Below are positions 11,845 through 22,679 of a DNA stretch of 64,000 nt, piece by piece. The DNA is from Sipunculus nudus (Eukaryota; Annelida; Sipuncula; Golfingiida; Sipunculidae), in contig CM049315.1 of the NCBI GenBank assembly GCA_026874595.1, forward strand, positions 74,166,401-74,230,400. The letters run 5' to 3'. Position numbers and translations under genes: made by a program. Numbering within the stretch: position 1 is the first letter of the stretch; each line of letters starts with the position of its first letter. Under the pieces are notes generated by a model, which worked only from the letters and a program-made list of their open reading frames with translations, did not search any database and was not told the DNA's origin.

Positions 11845-12590
11845 ACGTTTCTTTTTTAGATGGTGAGGTGCCTTGACCAGACAGTTATTTTCTATAACAT
11901 GAAAAAAAATCAACACAAAGACAAATATGAAATCCGTAAATTTTCTTAATGTCACGCAAGTTCCGTTTATACGACAAAGCCTGACCACCCCACGACCATT
12001 ATACGAAACATCCGCCCGGCCAATAATGAACGCCTGTAAGATCTTTCCCATGATGAAAACCTTCGATAAAGCACTCCAAAACGGAAACAAGACAACGCAA
12101 AGTTACCCTTTCCCACAAGACACTATCACAAAGAGCCGATAACAACCAAATCAAAATTATTACCTCAGCCCTTCATACAGCAAAATTGTTGAGACCAAAG
12201 TAGGAAACATCTTTCTGAAACTTTCATCCAAACAAGTCCAAAATAATAATAAATTCAGCAAAATCTTCAATACAAAAAAAAACTTGTAAAACTGCTACAA
12301 ATGCAAGTAGAACGTTGAGTCTATCAGCCAAGGCCAAAACACACAAATATTGTCACAAAGGCACGAACCCACTCAACAAAAGTTTTTTAACTGCCGCGTC
12401 AAATCTGATTGCTCTCACAATGGGAAATGCTTGTCTCCTACTAATGTCTTCCAGACATAAACAGCAATAATACAGTTAAGTCGTATATTGGCAAGACAGG
12501 TTGCTTCAAACAACGGTATCGGTATTAAAACCATAACTTAACATTCAAACATAAAGCCCACTCAAATGAAATCTTATTTATTAATTTATG
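11845..12590 (+). mobile_element. Degenerate Penelope-like retroelement fragment (GIY-YIG end)
   Basis: Conceptual translation with frameshifts shows, in order, a segment resembling the end of the reverse transcriptase ('KSVNFLNVT', about 11928), 'YSKIVETKVGNIFLKL' (about 12175-12225), 'KFSKIFNTK' (about 12255), and a cysteine-rich linker 'FNCRVKSDCSHNGKCLSP' (about 12388-12441). A GIY-YIG-like core 'YIGKTGCFKQRY' (about 12483-12520) follows. In this retroelement family the linker has the form C-C-R-K-x-x-C-P-x-x-x-x-C and precedes a GIY-YIG endonuclease. Several stops and frame changes mark it as dead. It sits inside the duplicated channel locus, just after the decayed copy. Confidence 0.65.
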
Positions 12591-12599
12591 TCCATACAC

Positions 12600-12895
12600 A
12601 CTACACAAAGGATTCAGCGGTTTTACCTATACCGCTCTCTATTATTTTATGTCGTTGCCGTACAGCTGTCTGTTAACAAACACATAACGCATTTGTGCTT
12701 TGTCCTTGAATCACCTACTATGTAACATGTCCTATGACTGATAAAAAATGGGCGTGACAAGAATTGTTAATGGAATACCCGTGCCACCGACCGAGCCTGA
12801 ATAGCGCTTCCTTCATGTTTTATGTTATAATATAACTCTGTGTAAACAGGGGAACTGTATCTAGGCCAATAGCCTGAGCATATGAGTTGTGGGTT
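12600..12895 (+). repeat. Copy 2 of locus-specific repeat R
   Basis: This segment aligns with 7195-7480 and with 21990-22150 through anchors such as 'TGTTAACAAAC', 'GTGCTTTGTCCTT', 'GTGACAAGAATTGTTAATGG' and 'CCTGAATAGCGCTTCCTTCA'. It lies upstream of the intact four-pass gene. It has no coding potential, and a regulatory role is possible but unproven. Confidence 0.6.
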
Positions 12896-12899
12896 GAAC

Positions 12900-14315
12900 T
12901 CTTTTTTTTCAGTACAAGGCTTTCGTGCTCCCCCACTAAAGCTGAAGCTCTGCCTGTGCAGCTCAGCTTGCTTTCTCCGTGGCGGGACCAGGCGTGGATT
13001 GATGTGTAAGTAGATCTGAATAATTTTCTTCTTTTAATAAGTCATATTATTCGTGCTTAGTTACGTCCACTGCCATTTATGCGCACAACAAAGTATTGAC
13101 TAAAGTAGAGAACGGAAAGGAATGTTTGTAAGCCCGACATCATTATCTTGGCATGAAGCACAGCGGTTGTGTTCACAATACTGGTTTGTGTTTCGATGTT
13201 TCATAGTAATATTATGCCAGATGTTTATGATAGACCTCATTGAATTGCATCTTATGTTTCTTTGTCTATGTATCAACCGTGATATTGCACAATATGATCT
13301 CAGCATTAACCGAGGTCTCCAAGGTTCTGGTTTTGTTCTCGGTCCAATTATCAGAGCACCTTTTCTTTTAAAATAACTAAAGGTATTTCAGTTTCATAGC
13401 TGTAAATGATATCATAGGAGCTTGAATCCCTCTTTCGAAAGTCTTGGTACAATTACTGGCCTGAACATTTATCAACCAACTTTAAAAATATTCCTCTACC
13501 CTACTGAACGCTTAACCAGTAAAACGTGAGCGCCTGAAACCTGTTTATATCGAAAGACATAAGGCTGGAATGTTGCAACTGCATTGCACCCATTAATAAG
13601 CATACCTGCACAAAATTATATACAGGCTTCTGGCTCTCATAATTGTACGAGGTATCATTCTTTATATTTATTGTTTACAGTCAATTTAAAACAAATGTAG
13701 GGGTCTATTAATAAATGTATGCAATTCAGTTGCAAACAAGGTTTCCGTCCGTTATGTATTTTTTGCACAACCGGTCGTTATTTATTTTTCGTATAAATAA
13801 GACTTGAAGCCTTGCATCTTGTGTGACAATAAAAATTACTAATATGTACGTAATGATATATAGCTACAACTTAATATTGAGCTCATGAAAAGCGTCAAGT
13901 TGATCCTGGTACAATGTGGAAAATCTTTCAAGAGTAATTGCCATATGATATAATGCATCCATATATCCAGTTAAACTCCTTTCCATGCAAATGCCAGGAC
14001 CATGCAAATGACTGAAGCGTAGGGGCCGATTGAAGATCTACGTTATCGATTTATACAAATATTAATGAGTTATTTATAAGTCTGATGAAAAATAGGCATA
14101 TGGTAAAGGAAAAATATACACCTTAACAGTATGATTAATATAGCGTGATATTTAAGAACATGAAAATAAACAGTGAAATGAAAATAACAAATAACATGTA
14201 AATAGGTGGCCATAAATATTGCTTAGTGATCCATATCTCTGTACAAATGAGTAGTGAGTACCCATTTCTGAAGTCATCCCTGAGGTACTCGGTGACAACT
14301 AATATATGTATATAT
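12900..14315. other. 5' flank of the channel gene, noncoding
   Basis: No exon could be confirmed. The segment 13165-13240 ('AATACTGGTTTGTGTTT', 'TTATGCCAGATG') matches 22315-22370 ('AATACTGGTTTATGTTT', 'TTATGTCAGATG'), which extends the similarity between this flank and the 22-kb region beyond repeat R. The open frames at 13100-13376 on both strands are regarded as chance. Confidence 0.4.
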
Positions 14316-15057
14316 TGTTACAGGTGCCCTTTTTATTGTGTGGCACGGGCGTAACTCGTGGTGTTGCGCCGTGTCTGGCCGCGTGTTGCACTCTCGGTTT
14401 TATCTGTACTGGTTGAACTCTCGTTATCATGCTAGCTTGTTGCTTTCTCGCCTGGCCGAGCTGGGTCCGGCTCACGTGTGGACCGTGGTATGTAGAGACA
14501 CAGCGATGTTCTTCTAGATGATTCCTGTAACGCGTGTTTACTATGTATTTTGTTAGATCCTTTAGACTGTTCGAGAAGTGGAAAATTCTCGGCTTGGGGC
14601 AAGAAGTTATAAATAAGGGGTTGTGTTTTAAAGCGGAGAGAGGTGAGAGAATAATCCAGTGGACACGGACGAATGGTACCTATCCGATTATCCAGAAATT
14701 TCAGGAATTCTACTGTTACCAACGCTTTACAATTGAGTGTTGTCTAAAGTTTACTTTCTGAATTGTCACAAGTGCTTTACATTGGACTGTTATTCTCCAA
14801 GAGAATTCCTGTGAACTGTACGCCGGCTTATACATTTTAGGGGACTTATCGTTGTGACAGTGATGGTATCCAGGTACTGTGCACTTTGTTTATTTTACTG
14901 TGTGATTGCATTGATTTGCTGTTATACTGTGCCATTGTATTCATTTAGTGTATTGTAATGTTAGGGTAGTTTTAAGAATAAATTATAGTTATCTGTTGAC
15001 AAAAAAACACGGACTTCTTTATTCATTCCCCTAGACTTTTACGCTGTCGATGTTACA
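14316..15057 (+). mobile_element. Probable solo LTR
   Basis: The block starts TGTTACAGG and ends TGTTACA, giving the TG...CA borders typical of LTRs. Inside are a TATA-like 'TATAAATAAGG' (about 14609), a long transcribed-looking region, and 'AATAAATTATAG' (about 14980), which fits a polyadenylation signal followed by a short U5-like end. The size (about 740 bp) suits Ty3/Gypsy or BEL LTRs. No internal gag-pol sequence adjoins it. The flanking five bases do not match (TATAT against GAATC), so either the borders are slightly off or the target duplication has decayed. An alternative reading is a transposon flanked by the 8-bp direct repeat TGTTACAG. Confidence 0.5.
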
Positions 15058-15479
15058 GAATCTGATTTATTATATCTCCTTGACAAAATTTATGTCCATC
15101 ACACATACGTGATCTGTTGCTATTAGGTTCAGTAACATTATATAACCAAATGAAACAAATGTTGTAATAATAATTCATAAAGAAAATCAAGATGACATTT
15201 TATGGACGATATACTCTAAAAAATAGTAGTTAAATTCCGGATGTATGAAGGAACCAATAGCTTTTTTATAAACAATATAAAGCTGAATATTTATAAACAT
15301 GAATTTTTTGCATATACTGCCCATTTTTTTATATATTCGCGGTTTATTTTGACTATGTTTGGAACAACATGTCATGACTGTTTGCCTTTGACGATCATTA
15401 ATCTGTATTTCTGTAATCATTGACGATCTGTAGCCTGGTAGTGTAATTAATACAAACATTCAGATAAGCGCTCAACAGG

Positions 15480-16160
15480 GAACGGGAAAATGGGGACGGC
15501 TTTGCCAACCGTTCCAATTTTATTCGCAAATTCGACAGGGAACCGATTTTTTTCTTCGTGTAGCTTTGTGTAGTATTAATTTCAGATATATGTCTCCTCT
15601 CGTTCGGTCGGGTCTCATAATAGCGAACATGTTTTTCTCATGAGAATTAGTTTGATCTATTAAAATTCCGCTGTGTAAATTTGCATTGTAAAAAATGAAC
15701 GAAGATTACCTTTTTCAATAGATTTTAAGTCAGTTCTGTCCTCAATTGTTATATTTACGAACACTTAGAAGATGTTGTTGTTTTTATTTTACCCGAATTT
15801 CGTCAATTATAGTTATTACATTTATGAAGAATTAGATATTTATTATGAACTGTTTCATTTTCAAAGCATACAATTCTAAAAATACATAGCTGGCATTGAA
15901 ATATACATATATCATATAGGTCAGTTCATATAAATATTTCTTATTTCTTTAATTTCCTTTGATTAAGCGTCAAAAAAAGTAAATCTTGACTTTCTTGTCA
16001 AGAAGCTAATTTTTAATAATGTTTTTGTTGAGATACATCAGTCAATACGTATCAGGTATTTAAGTTTTGCTTTTACAGGCTGTGAGTTTACAGATTTGTC
16101 TTCGAAAGAACCGTCCGCAAATTTGACAAGGAGCAGGTTTTTAAATCTCAACGACCAAGC
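15480..16160 (+). promoter_or_regulatory. Repeated 5' segments upstream of channel exon 1
   Basis: Similar motifs occur around 15525-15545 ('CGCAAATTCGACAGGGAACC'), 16117-16140 ('CGCAAATTTGACAAGGAGCA') and, at the decayed sister locus, 9985-10005 ('GCAAATACGACAGGGAACA'). Their position shortly before the ATG exon in both gene copies suggests promoter or 5' UTR exon sequence. No TATA box or start site could be fixed. Confidence 0.35.
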
Positions 16161-16257
16161 AGTTGCCAACGCTGTCATCCCGCGGTGAAATTTATGACTA
16201 ATAAAAAACGATATCTGCTACAAGTGGTCTTAAGTTTAACCAAAGTGAGTCTTTACC

Positions 16258-16326
16258 ATGGCAAATATTGGGTGAGTATTCTATATCCGCAAGAAATTAC
16301 TTCCGTATATACCAATATGCATGTGG

Positions 16327-16389
<63 letters not shown>

Positions 16390-18440
16390 TATTAGCATGA
16401 CCATCACATAAGAGACATGTTTTATCGTTACACATCTGCAAGGTGGCAAATAAGTAAAATTCCCCTAGGTTTGTATGTTAGCAACTTTACGCATTTTGAA
16501 AAAAAAAATATTTGTTGAAATCGTGTGCATTAGTGTTACACCACAGCACAGGGCGTTGAATCTTTTCCATGATAAAGTCATTGATTGGTATAAAATTATT
16601 ACCATTTAGTTATTAATTTCTTATTTAATATTTTGATCCCGTTCCACATTAATACGGAAATAAAGTTATAAAATGTAAAAGCTAAATGGTAGGGATACAT
16701 GACATGAAGCAACAGTCAGTTTTTGTTAGACTGCCTCGGCAGAAATTGTCGTTTTCTTGCATCTAGCAAATAAATAACGTTACTGGATATTTGAGCTTTC
16801 TTTTTAATAAACATCATAAATAACAAGAACAACATGTAGTTGCCATGGCTATCAAGTTTATAATTTTCAATTCACCTTTTCAGGCCAATTGCTAATTTTG
16901 CTGGTTATTTGCTGCCCTTGGACAACAAGAAGATCAGACCTCAGCTGATGTTTGATGCCGTCATCATTACAGGAAATATCATCTTCAGCTTTGCTGTAGC
17001 TCTTATTTCCTTTGTGGAGGACCTCCTGGGTATTTCATAACATTTCCAACTTTCTTCATTTTTAATACATATGGTTTGCTTTGGTCTTAGTATGGCTGTT
17101 TAATAAAATGTGCATTGTTTGCTATTAAAGATCTACCTGTAGTTTAAACAATACCTCCAATTTTATACACAAAATCTTTCATCTAAATCTCATTCAAATT
17201 CGATAACTTGTGGCCTTGATATTCAGGATCAAATCTACCAACATATATATGCATTGCATATATCCCATTGAAGCATCGCATTTATTTTTCTCAAATGTGA
17301 TAAACAGATTATTTTAATAAGTTGTTTAGAAAAGTTTGAAAACTGGAGACTTTGATTTGATCTTGAAAGTTATATCAGCTGAAATACAGTACAACTGTTA
17401 ACAACTGTTTGACATACCAGTGGTATGTATAATCAAAGTAATACACATAGAAATGCAATACATCATAGTGAAAGTGCTCAACCATGCAGGGGAGCATTAA
17501 TAATACACACACACATATATATATATATATAACATTTTTTATACAAACAGTGGTTATCCCGCAATGTCAACCCCAGGGAGACGAGATGGACAATAGGATG
17601 GCCTTCATCAACCGTTACTGCGACGAAAACATGGGGAGCCTGGCAAATATATCTGCTATTGTGAGATTCAGGAAATTTGGATTCTCTGTAGCGTTTGCAA
17701 TCCAAGGACTACTCTTCGTCATACCTCTGCTTGTATGGCAGATAGGGGCGACTCCGAAACTGAAAAGACTTTTACGAGATGTCAGGTACGCAATGACAGA
17801 TATGTGTTCTAACATCTCTGCTTGGCGACATAGGAATGACGTAAACACTAAAACTGACATTCATCGGCGCACAGACCTTTTTAATATTATCAATGATTGG
17901 CTTGATGCACATTGCACAAAAGTGTGGAAACTATATATAGCCACGCAAGGTACCGTAATCGGTGTTTGTGTCCTGTCTGCCATTGTGTATCTTTTACTTA
18001 TATGCATACCTGTTGATAACAAAGGTCACACCTTCTGGAGTGGTCCTGGCAAATTTAAATGCGATATCCCGAATTACGCTGCGTACACCTGTTACATGAA
18101 CGACTCGTACTCTACGCAGGTAATGTTGATAATTAACATGATCATTGTGGTAATTTCAGCAGTTGCCTGTGGCGTTCGTATATGTCTTATAAATAGGCGG
18201 GAAGGCTTTGTGAATTCCTTCCTTGGACAAAATCTGCCCCAATGCGCAAGACTAGGGAGAGGGGAAAATGTAAATGCAAAGAAAAAGCTGCTGATATCAG
18301 AGATACTGGAATTCAATTCTTGCTATATGGATCAGTATGGATACTGGTTGGATTTAGAGAGTCATGAGGGCGGCAATCGCAGGAATGATCAGCGGCCAAG
18401 TGATGGCATTCCTATGGAGAACCGTCATTCGAGACACTAA
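16258..18440 (+). CDS. Four-pass membrane protein, LRRC8/pannexin-like channel subunit (3 exons)
   Basis: Exons 16258-16271, 16884-17029 and 17551-18440 join in frame (14+146+890 nt) to 349 residues. Both introns have GT/AG borders and pyrimidine-rich acceptors. Four hydrophobic segments are seen at about residues 27-48, 97-117, 182-207 and 244-267. The first extracellular loop has Cys59 and Cys77 and the second has Cys224 and Cys234, one pair per loop as in pannexins, innexins and LRRC8 proteins. The start (PIANFAGYLLPL), the loop end 'FINRYCDEN', the second loop 'FKCDIPNYAAYTC' and, after TM4, 'LLISEILEFN-CYMDQYG' recall the LRRC8 pore domain and its linker. The protein stops soon after, with no leucine-rich repeats. 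By family it would form large-pore anion or small-solute channels in the plasma membrane. Exon 1 codes for only four residues plus part of a fifth. AATAAA lies at 18484. The exact family is uncertain; innexin or a mollusc-specific relative is possible. Confidence 0.75.
16272..16883 (+). other. Intron 1 of the channel gene
   Basis: It starts GTGAGT and ends TTTTCAG after a pyrimidine-rich stretch. It contains a (TA)n microsatellite at about 16329-16387 and otherwise shows no feature. Confidence 0.7.
16329..16387. repeat. (TA)n microsatellite in channel intron 1
   Basis: About 29 TA repeats in a row, within 60 bp of the splice donor. Length variation here could be used as a marker of the locus. 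Confidence 0.95.
17030..17550 (+). other. Intron 2 of the channel gene
   Basis: It starts GTATTT and ends ATACAAACAG. It is AT-rich with a short (TA)n tract near 17515-17530. The coding frame runs across the acceptor by chance as far back as 17484, which would give a false internal start. Confidence 0.7.
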
Positions 18441-18483
18441 TGAATTCTGTGAACGGCTTGCATTATGCATATAAAAGACAAAT

Positions 18484-18489
18484 AATAAA
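18484..18489 (+). terminator. Polyadenylation signal AATAAA of the channel gene
   Basis: A canonical AATAAA lies 44 bp after the stop codon of the four-pass gene, followed by a short GT-containing stretch. The 3' UTR would be unusually short if this signal is used. Confidence 0.6.
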
Positions 18490-18727
18490 GTGTGCCGGTT
18501 CAATTACCTTCATCACTCATGAATGGGTAATAGTAGAATAACTAATATACGTTTATACAGTGGAGATATAGCTGAGGTAAAATGGACGACAATGGAATTA
18601 CATGTTGCGGCCCGAACTCTACCTCGGTCGATATCAACGTCTTCATTCGAATAATCAATAGCTTATAAGCTTCTATAAGGGCACTACGGTGAGACTGCGT
18701 TTCTTCACAATGCTTAACCTAAGAATA

Positions 18728-18730
<3 letters not shown>

Positions 18731-18763
<33 letters not shown>
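18731..18763. repeat. (GT)n microsatellite
   Basis: Sixteen to seventeen GT dinucleotides in a row. Confidence 0.95.
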
Positions 18764-18769
<6 letters not shown>

Positions 18770-18799
18770 TACATCACGGTTCAGCAATCGTATCCTCAA

Positions 18800-19810
18800 G
18801 GCGTCTGTATTTATGCTTTAAAGAAAAACATTTTATCGAATAAAGATTTGCTTAGACATGTTTTTATATTGGGTTAATAGATTTGATTTTTGTGTCTTTT
18901 TTGTAACCCCATAACATTTAGTATTAACAGATGAGTCGTCGGGTAATGCCAACCGGGTACTCTTTATTTAAATAATCTTTCCTTGTTTCTTGCTAGGTTC
19001 CCTTCCACTGACAGCGCCAGGTGTTTGTATTAACTTTTTCTTGATTTGAAAGGTTAATCTTAATCGATTCCGCTTACGCTCGTTCATCCTGTAATCGCAA
19101 ACATGGGTCCGTTTTGTGGTGAGGTTACCGATTGTGTTTATAAAAGTACGCTCAAAGCACTTACGTACTGCTCTCTGGAACAGGCTTTTCCACCAGGGTT
19201 TCGAATTCTTTGTTGAAAATACATTGCAATATTTATTACGTTTTTATGAAAGTTCGTGTTCAGTGACTCCATACAAATTCACACGTGCCGGTCACGTGCT
19301 TACTCATAGTGCCCAAATATTACCGTACCGTGCTTAGCCGGTATTTGTAAAAATTCGTAAACATTGGATTAAGCAGTACAACCCAAGACATCTAAATACC
19401 GACATTCAAATAATTGACGATAGTATGATCTATTTCCCCACAGGCGCATGAGTCTCACACAATCATTAAAACATAGAACAATGAGTGACAATAAATGTAA
19501 AATATACATGCACAAAAGTTCTATGAGCTGCTCTGCATAGAGGTTGGTCATATTTATTAGCTATCAATATATTATATTGCAAAGACATGCTCAGCAGTAT
19601 GTTAAAGTATGCGGGTGTTTCTAGAATATGTTGTTCAACAAATTCTAAGACAAAAAAAATAGTTAATCTCGGTTTCCTTGTTAAGTCTGTTGTGTTTTTT
19701 TAAATATACAACATATATGATCGGTTTTGACTTACATGTTGTATCAGGATTTAAGGTAAAGATGATCCATGGACTCGGCCAATTATCCAAAGTTTAAACT
19801 TGCATTTGTT
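18800..19810. other. Intergenic, nothing recognised
   Basis: Short open frames on both strands have no domain signal or splice support. Confidence 0.3.
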
Positions 19811-19816
19811 TGGCAT

Positions 19817-20158
19817 TCAATCAGTGTTATAACATATGCGGCGTAATTTCCTTTGATCTAACAATACGTTCAAATCCATTTGCTCCACAGCTACCTGTTG
19901 TACAAATAACTTGCACGCATAGCCGTTAAATAAAGGAATACGCGGATCTGTTGTCATTGGCATAGTAGCTCCATTCCGGTGGTTGTTATGTGAAACACAA
20001 TCATAGTTCACCGGGATCTCTGGCAAAACGTAGACATCCACATTAATAAATATAAAAATCAAATAAAAACATGTAATCCATATTAGACACTTCGTTTCGA
20101 ACAGAACACATTTACTCTTGTACCGCTGATGGGATTTGCGAATCGAACAGATCAGCAA
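19817..20158 (-). CDS. Hypothetical small membrane-anchored or secreted protein
   Basis: A 113-codon open frame on the minus strand. A hydrophobic segment at about residues 22-42 ('CLIWITCFYLIFIFINVDVY') follows a basic start, so it could be a signal anchor. The rest is polar with three cysteines and 'NGYACKLFVQQVAVEQM'. I do not recognise the family. No splice sites or homologous copy in the window support it, so it may be a chance open frame. It is listed because its composition is less biased than that of other frames nearby. Confidence 0.2.
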   Translation of the reverse strand: MLICSIRKSHQRYKSKCVLFETKCLIWITCFYLIFIFINVDVYVLPEIPVNYDCVSHNNHRNGATMPMTTDPRIPLFNGYACKLFVQQVAVEQMDLNVLLDQRKLRRICYNTD

Positions 20159-20169
20159 AATTAAAGTCT

Positions 20170-21100
20170 TCCATACAATTATCAGAGATTACACTGTGCT
20201 CCGTTATTCACTTCTTGCCTTAGTGAAAAGCTGAGAATTGCACATCGGGGTACCCGAGCTGCTAATCCTATCCAGAAACAGCCCTATCCAGAAACAGAAA
20301 CGATAAATTAACTTGATTAAAAATTGTCGTTTTCCTTATTACACAAAGGTAGCTTTATCGAATGTGTATATAGCATATGTTTCCAAACTTTATATATTAA
20401 TTGGATGTGCGTTGTCCTGATAGGCAGTTGGTTCTGATAAAAGGAAGAAAACAAAATGTCTGCTCTGGGTACCTGCATATTCGGGATCCTCTCCGCATAT
20501 ATGCATGCAGTTACCGGGTTCCATACCCATTTCAGTTATGAACCCATAACTGCTCCGCCTCGTGCTTTAAGACCACCTTGGAAAGACCTCCGATTGGTTT
20601 AATAGACCTGAGCCATAGCTATGCATCACCTATGAAATTAATTCATCGTCTTGAACTGACGCACCAAACACTAAAACCTGGTTGTTTGACTCCATATCTC
20701 TTATTCTAGACTGAAGGCTTGCCAATGTAAGACTTGACTCGGTTTGGGATTATGGGCTTTTGATTATGAGCGGGAGTATAACAAAAAACAGCTGATAGAA
20801 ATGATCCCCAGAACATGCCTGTGTTTCTCAAACATAAACTATTAGATCAGTATTGGATTATAAAACAAGCGAATCCTTTAAAGGGTCGTGAATTAAACAA
20901 AAAATCCTCCGGCAGTTAATTAGGTTTCAGACCTGTATATCTGGTCATTTATTTATATCATGCATGAACAAACTATACATACACTTGATGTATAAGACAA
21001 ACTTCAAACATATTACCTTTGGTTTCAGGTTCTTGGTTCAATGATGGTAATGTTGTTAAAGCATTTTAGGTGAGCCTAACCCAGAATTAAAGCAATATGT
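20170..21100. other. Intergenic, nothing recognised
   Basis: No repeat array, exon or RNA gene is visible. 'CTATCCAGAAACAG' occurs twice in tandem near 20268-20298. Confidence 0.3.
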
Positions 21101-21149
21101 TGCTTAAAATGTCGGCTTGATGATGTACTGGAACTGCCCGGATGATAAA

Positions 21150-21765
21150 TAAAATATCCCGCACGCGGGCCCACAAGGGTTTCCAGATGGCCACTGGGTC
21201 AGAGAAAGGTTGTACAGAAAAGCCAATATTTCCGTACGGACAATTTTTTTGTTCGAAAAACTGCCGGCGTCAACAACATGTCATATGCTTTTAAAATGCC
21301 CATATCAAAAGAAACAAGGGCACCGCAAATCGGAGCATCCCCCAAATTGGGCATAATTAGAATGGGTGTATTACACAGTGTGAAAATGTGGAGGGCAGCT
21401 CTCTGGCCTTGACATTTGACCCCGTGACCTCAAAAACGATAAGATTCTTCATTCATAGCTGGGTGAGCCATTTGTGAAAAATGAAAGGTTTTGGTCAAAC
21501 GGTTTGACTTTAAATGGGTCAACAAGTTTTTTCAAGAAATGGGTCCTGTCGTCGTGACCTTTGACCCTAAGACCTCAAAAGCGAAAGGGTCCTTCATCTA
21601 TTGGTAGGAGAAACATATGTGCAAGTTGAAAGGTTTTGGTCAATTGGTTTGGCTTGAAATCGATCCTCAAGCCAATTCCGGACGGACAGACGGACGGATA
21701 AACAGACGGACGCACGAACGGAGGCGTTACTATATCCCTTTCGCAACGGGGATAATAAACACCAC
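21150..21765 (+). repeat. Dispersed marine-invertebrate repeat with two internal units and a GACGGAC tail
   Basis: Two similar units of about 120-130 bp follow each other (about 21410-21520 and 21555-21660). Each begins like 'GACCTTTGACCCTAAGACCTC' and ends like 'GAAAGGTTTTGGTCAA'. They are followed by a degenerate GACGGAC microsatellite (about 21678-21720) and then 'TATATCCCTTTCGCAACGGG'. This architecture is common in mollusc and echinoderm genomes and recalls short elements that carry a microsatellite near the 3' end. No coding capacity. Confidence 0.6.
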
Positions 21766-21989
21766 CAGTGTCACTTAAATCATATGGGGATATTTGTGCT
21801 CTGCTTTGTCATCTATTAACAACTGTCAAAACTCGCACTTGACAAGATCACCGTTGGCAGTTTACTGCACTTGAGACTCTTCTGGTGATATTTAGTTTGA
21901 AAATTTCGAAGTCAAAACGTGTGACTGGTTATAAAAATAATAAGTAAAGCTGTTTCGCTGAGAATTCCTTCAATTATTATTGTCAGATT

Positions 21990-22420
21990 TCGATTAAACC
22001 GACTATCACGAGCCGTGTGTAAACACAAAGATAATGCATGCTGTGTCTTGTCCTTAAATATTCTTTTATGTGACGTCTCTTATGGATGGTAAAAAATGGG
22101 TCCGTCAAAAAGAGTCGACCGAGACTGACTGAATTTAGTTAACATTATGTGTTTATGAAGTTAAAGATAACACGGATGTGCATTGATCTAAAAGTTATCG
22201 ATATAATTGACCACGTTGATTCATATAACTTGATCTTAGTTAACGTGAATGGCATTTATTGCTTAAAATAGAGGAGTTGACTCGTATAGAGGGGGAAGCA
22301 CCTATTTTTTCTCGCAATACTGGTTTATGTTTGTTTTCTGGCGTTTGGTAACAATGTTATGTCAGATGACAGACATTATTATTATGTTATTTTCATGCTT
22401 TTCCCTTATCATTTGACATT
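21990..22420 (+). repeat. Third copy of the channel-locus flank (repeat R plus downstream part)
   Basis: 21990-22150 matches R (anchors 'GTGTAAACA', 'TTGTCCTTAAATA', 'GGTAAAAAATGGG', 'ACCGA-ACTGA'). 22315-22370 matches 13165-13240 downstream of R copy 2, in the same order and orientation. A third duplicated locus therefore once began here. No ATG exon of the type found at 10099 and 16258 was seen in the following sequence. Confidence 0.5.
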
Positions 22421-22459
22421 TGTATCGAAACATACCAAAACATTTAAAATAACAAAAGC

Positions 22460-22670
22460 GCCCGCCCAGGGGCGGATCAAGGATTTAGGAAAAGGGGGGG
22501 GGTCCAACCCAGGAGAAAATCCAAAAAAATAGGGTAATCAGGTTTGGAAAAGGGGGGTCCAGGCCGCAAAATTACGTCTAAAACCCCGTAAAAAAGGTTG
22601 CTTGGGGTTAAAAAGGGGGGGTCCGGACCCCCTGGATCCCCCCCCCCTGGATCCGCTTCTGCCGCCCGCA
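22460..22670 (+). repeat. Short G-run repeat element, plus orientation
   Basis: It begins 'CCAGGGGCGGATCAAGGATT' and ends 'CTGGATCCGCTTCTGCC', with runs of 7-10 G or C between. A reverse-oriented relative is at 23930-24140. The ends are partly inverted repeats ('GGGGCGGATC' and 'GGATCCGC'), so a small nonautonomous element is likely. Confidence 0.55.
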
Positions 22671-22679
22671 TTGATATCT

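Noticed and set aside
17484-17550. Start of the channel gene's last exon at the upstream ATG
   Set aside because: This segment holds a (CA)/(TA) tract and the intron's acceptor; the frame here is accidental. The true coding start is in exon 1 at 16258.
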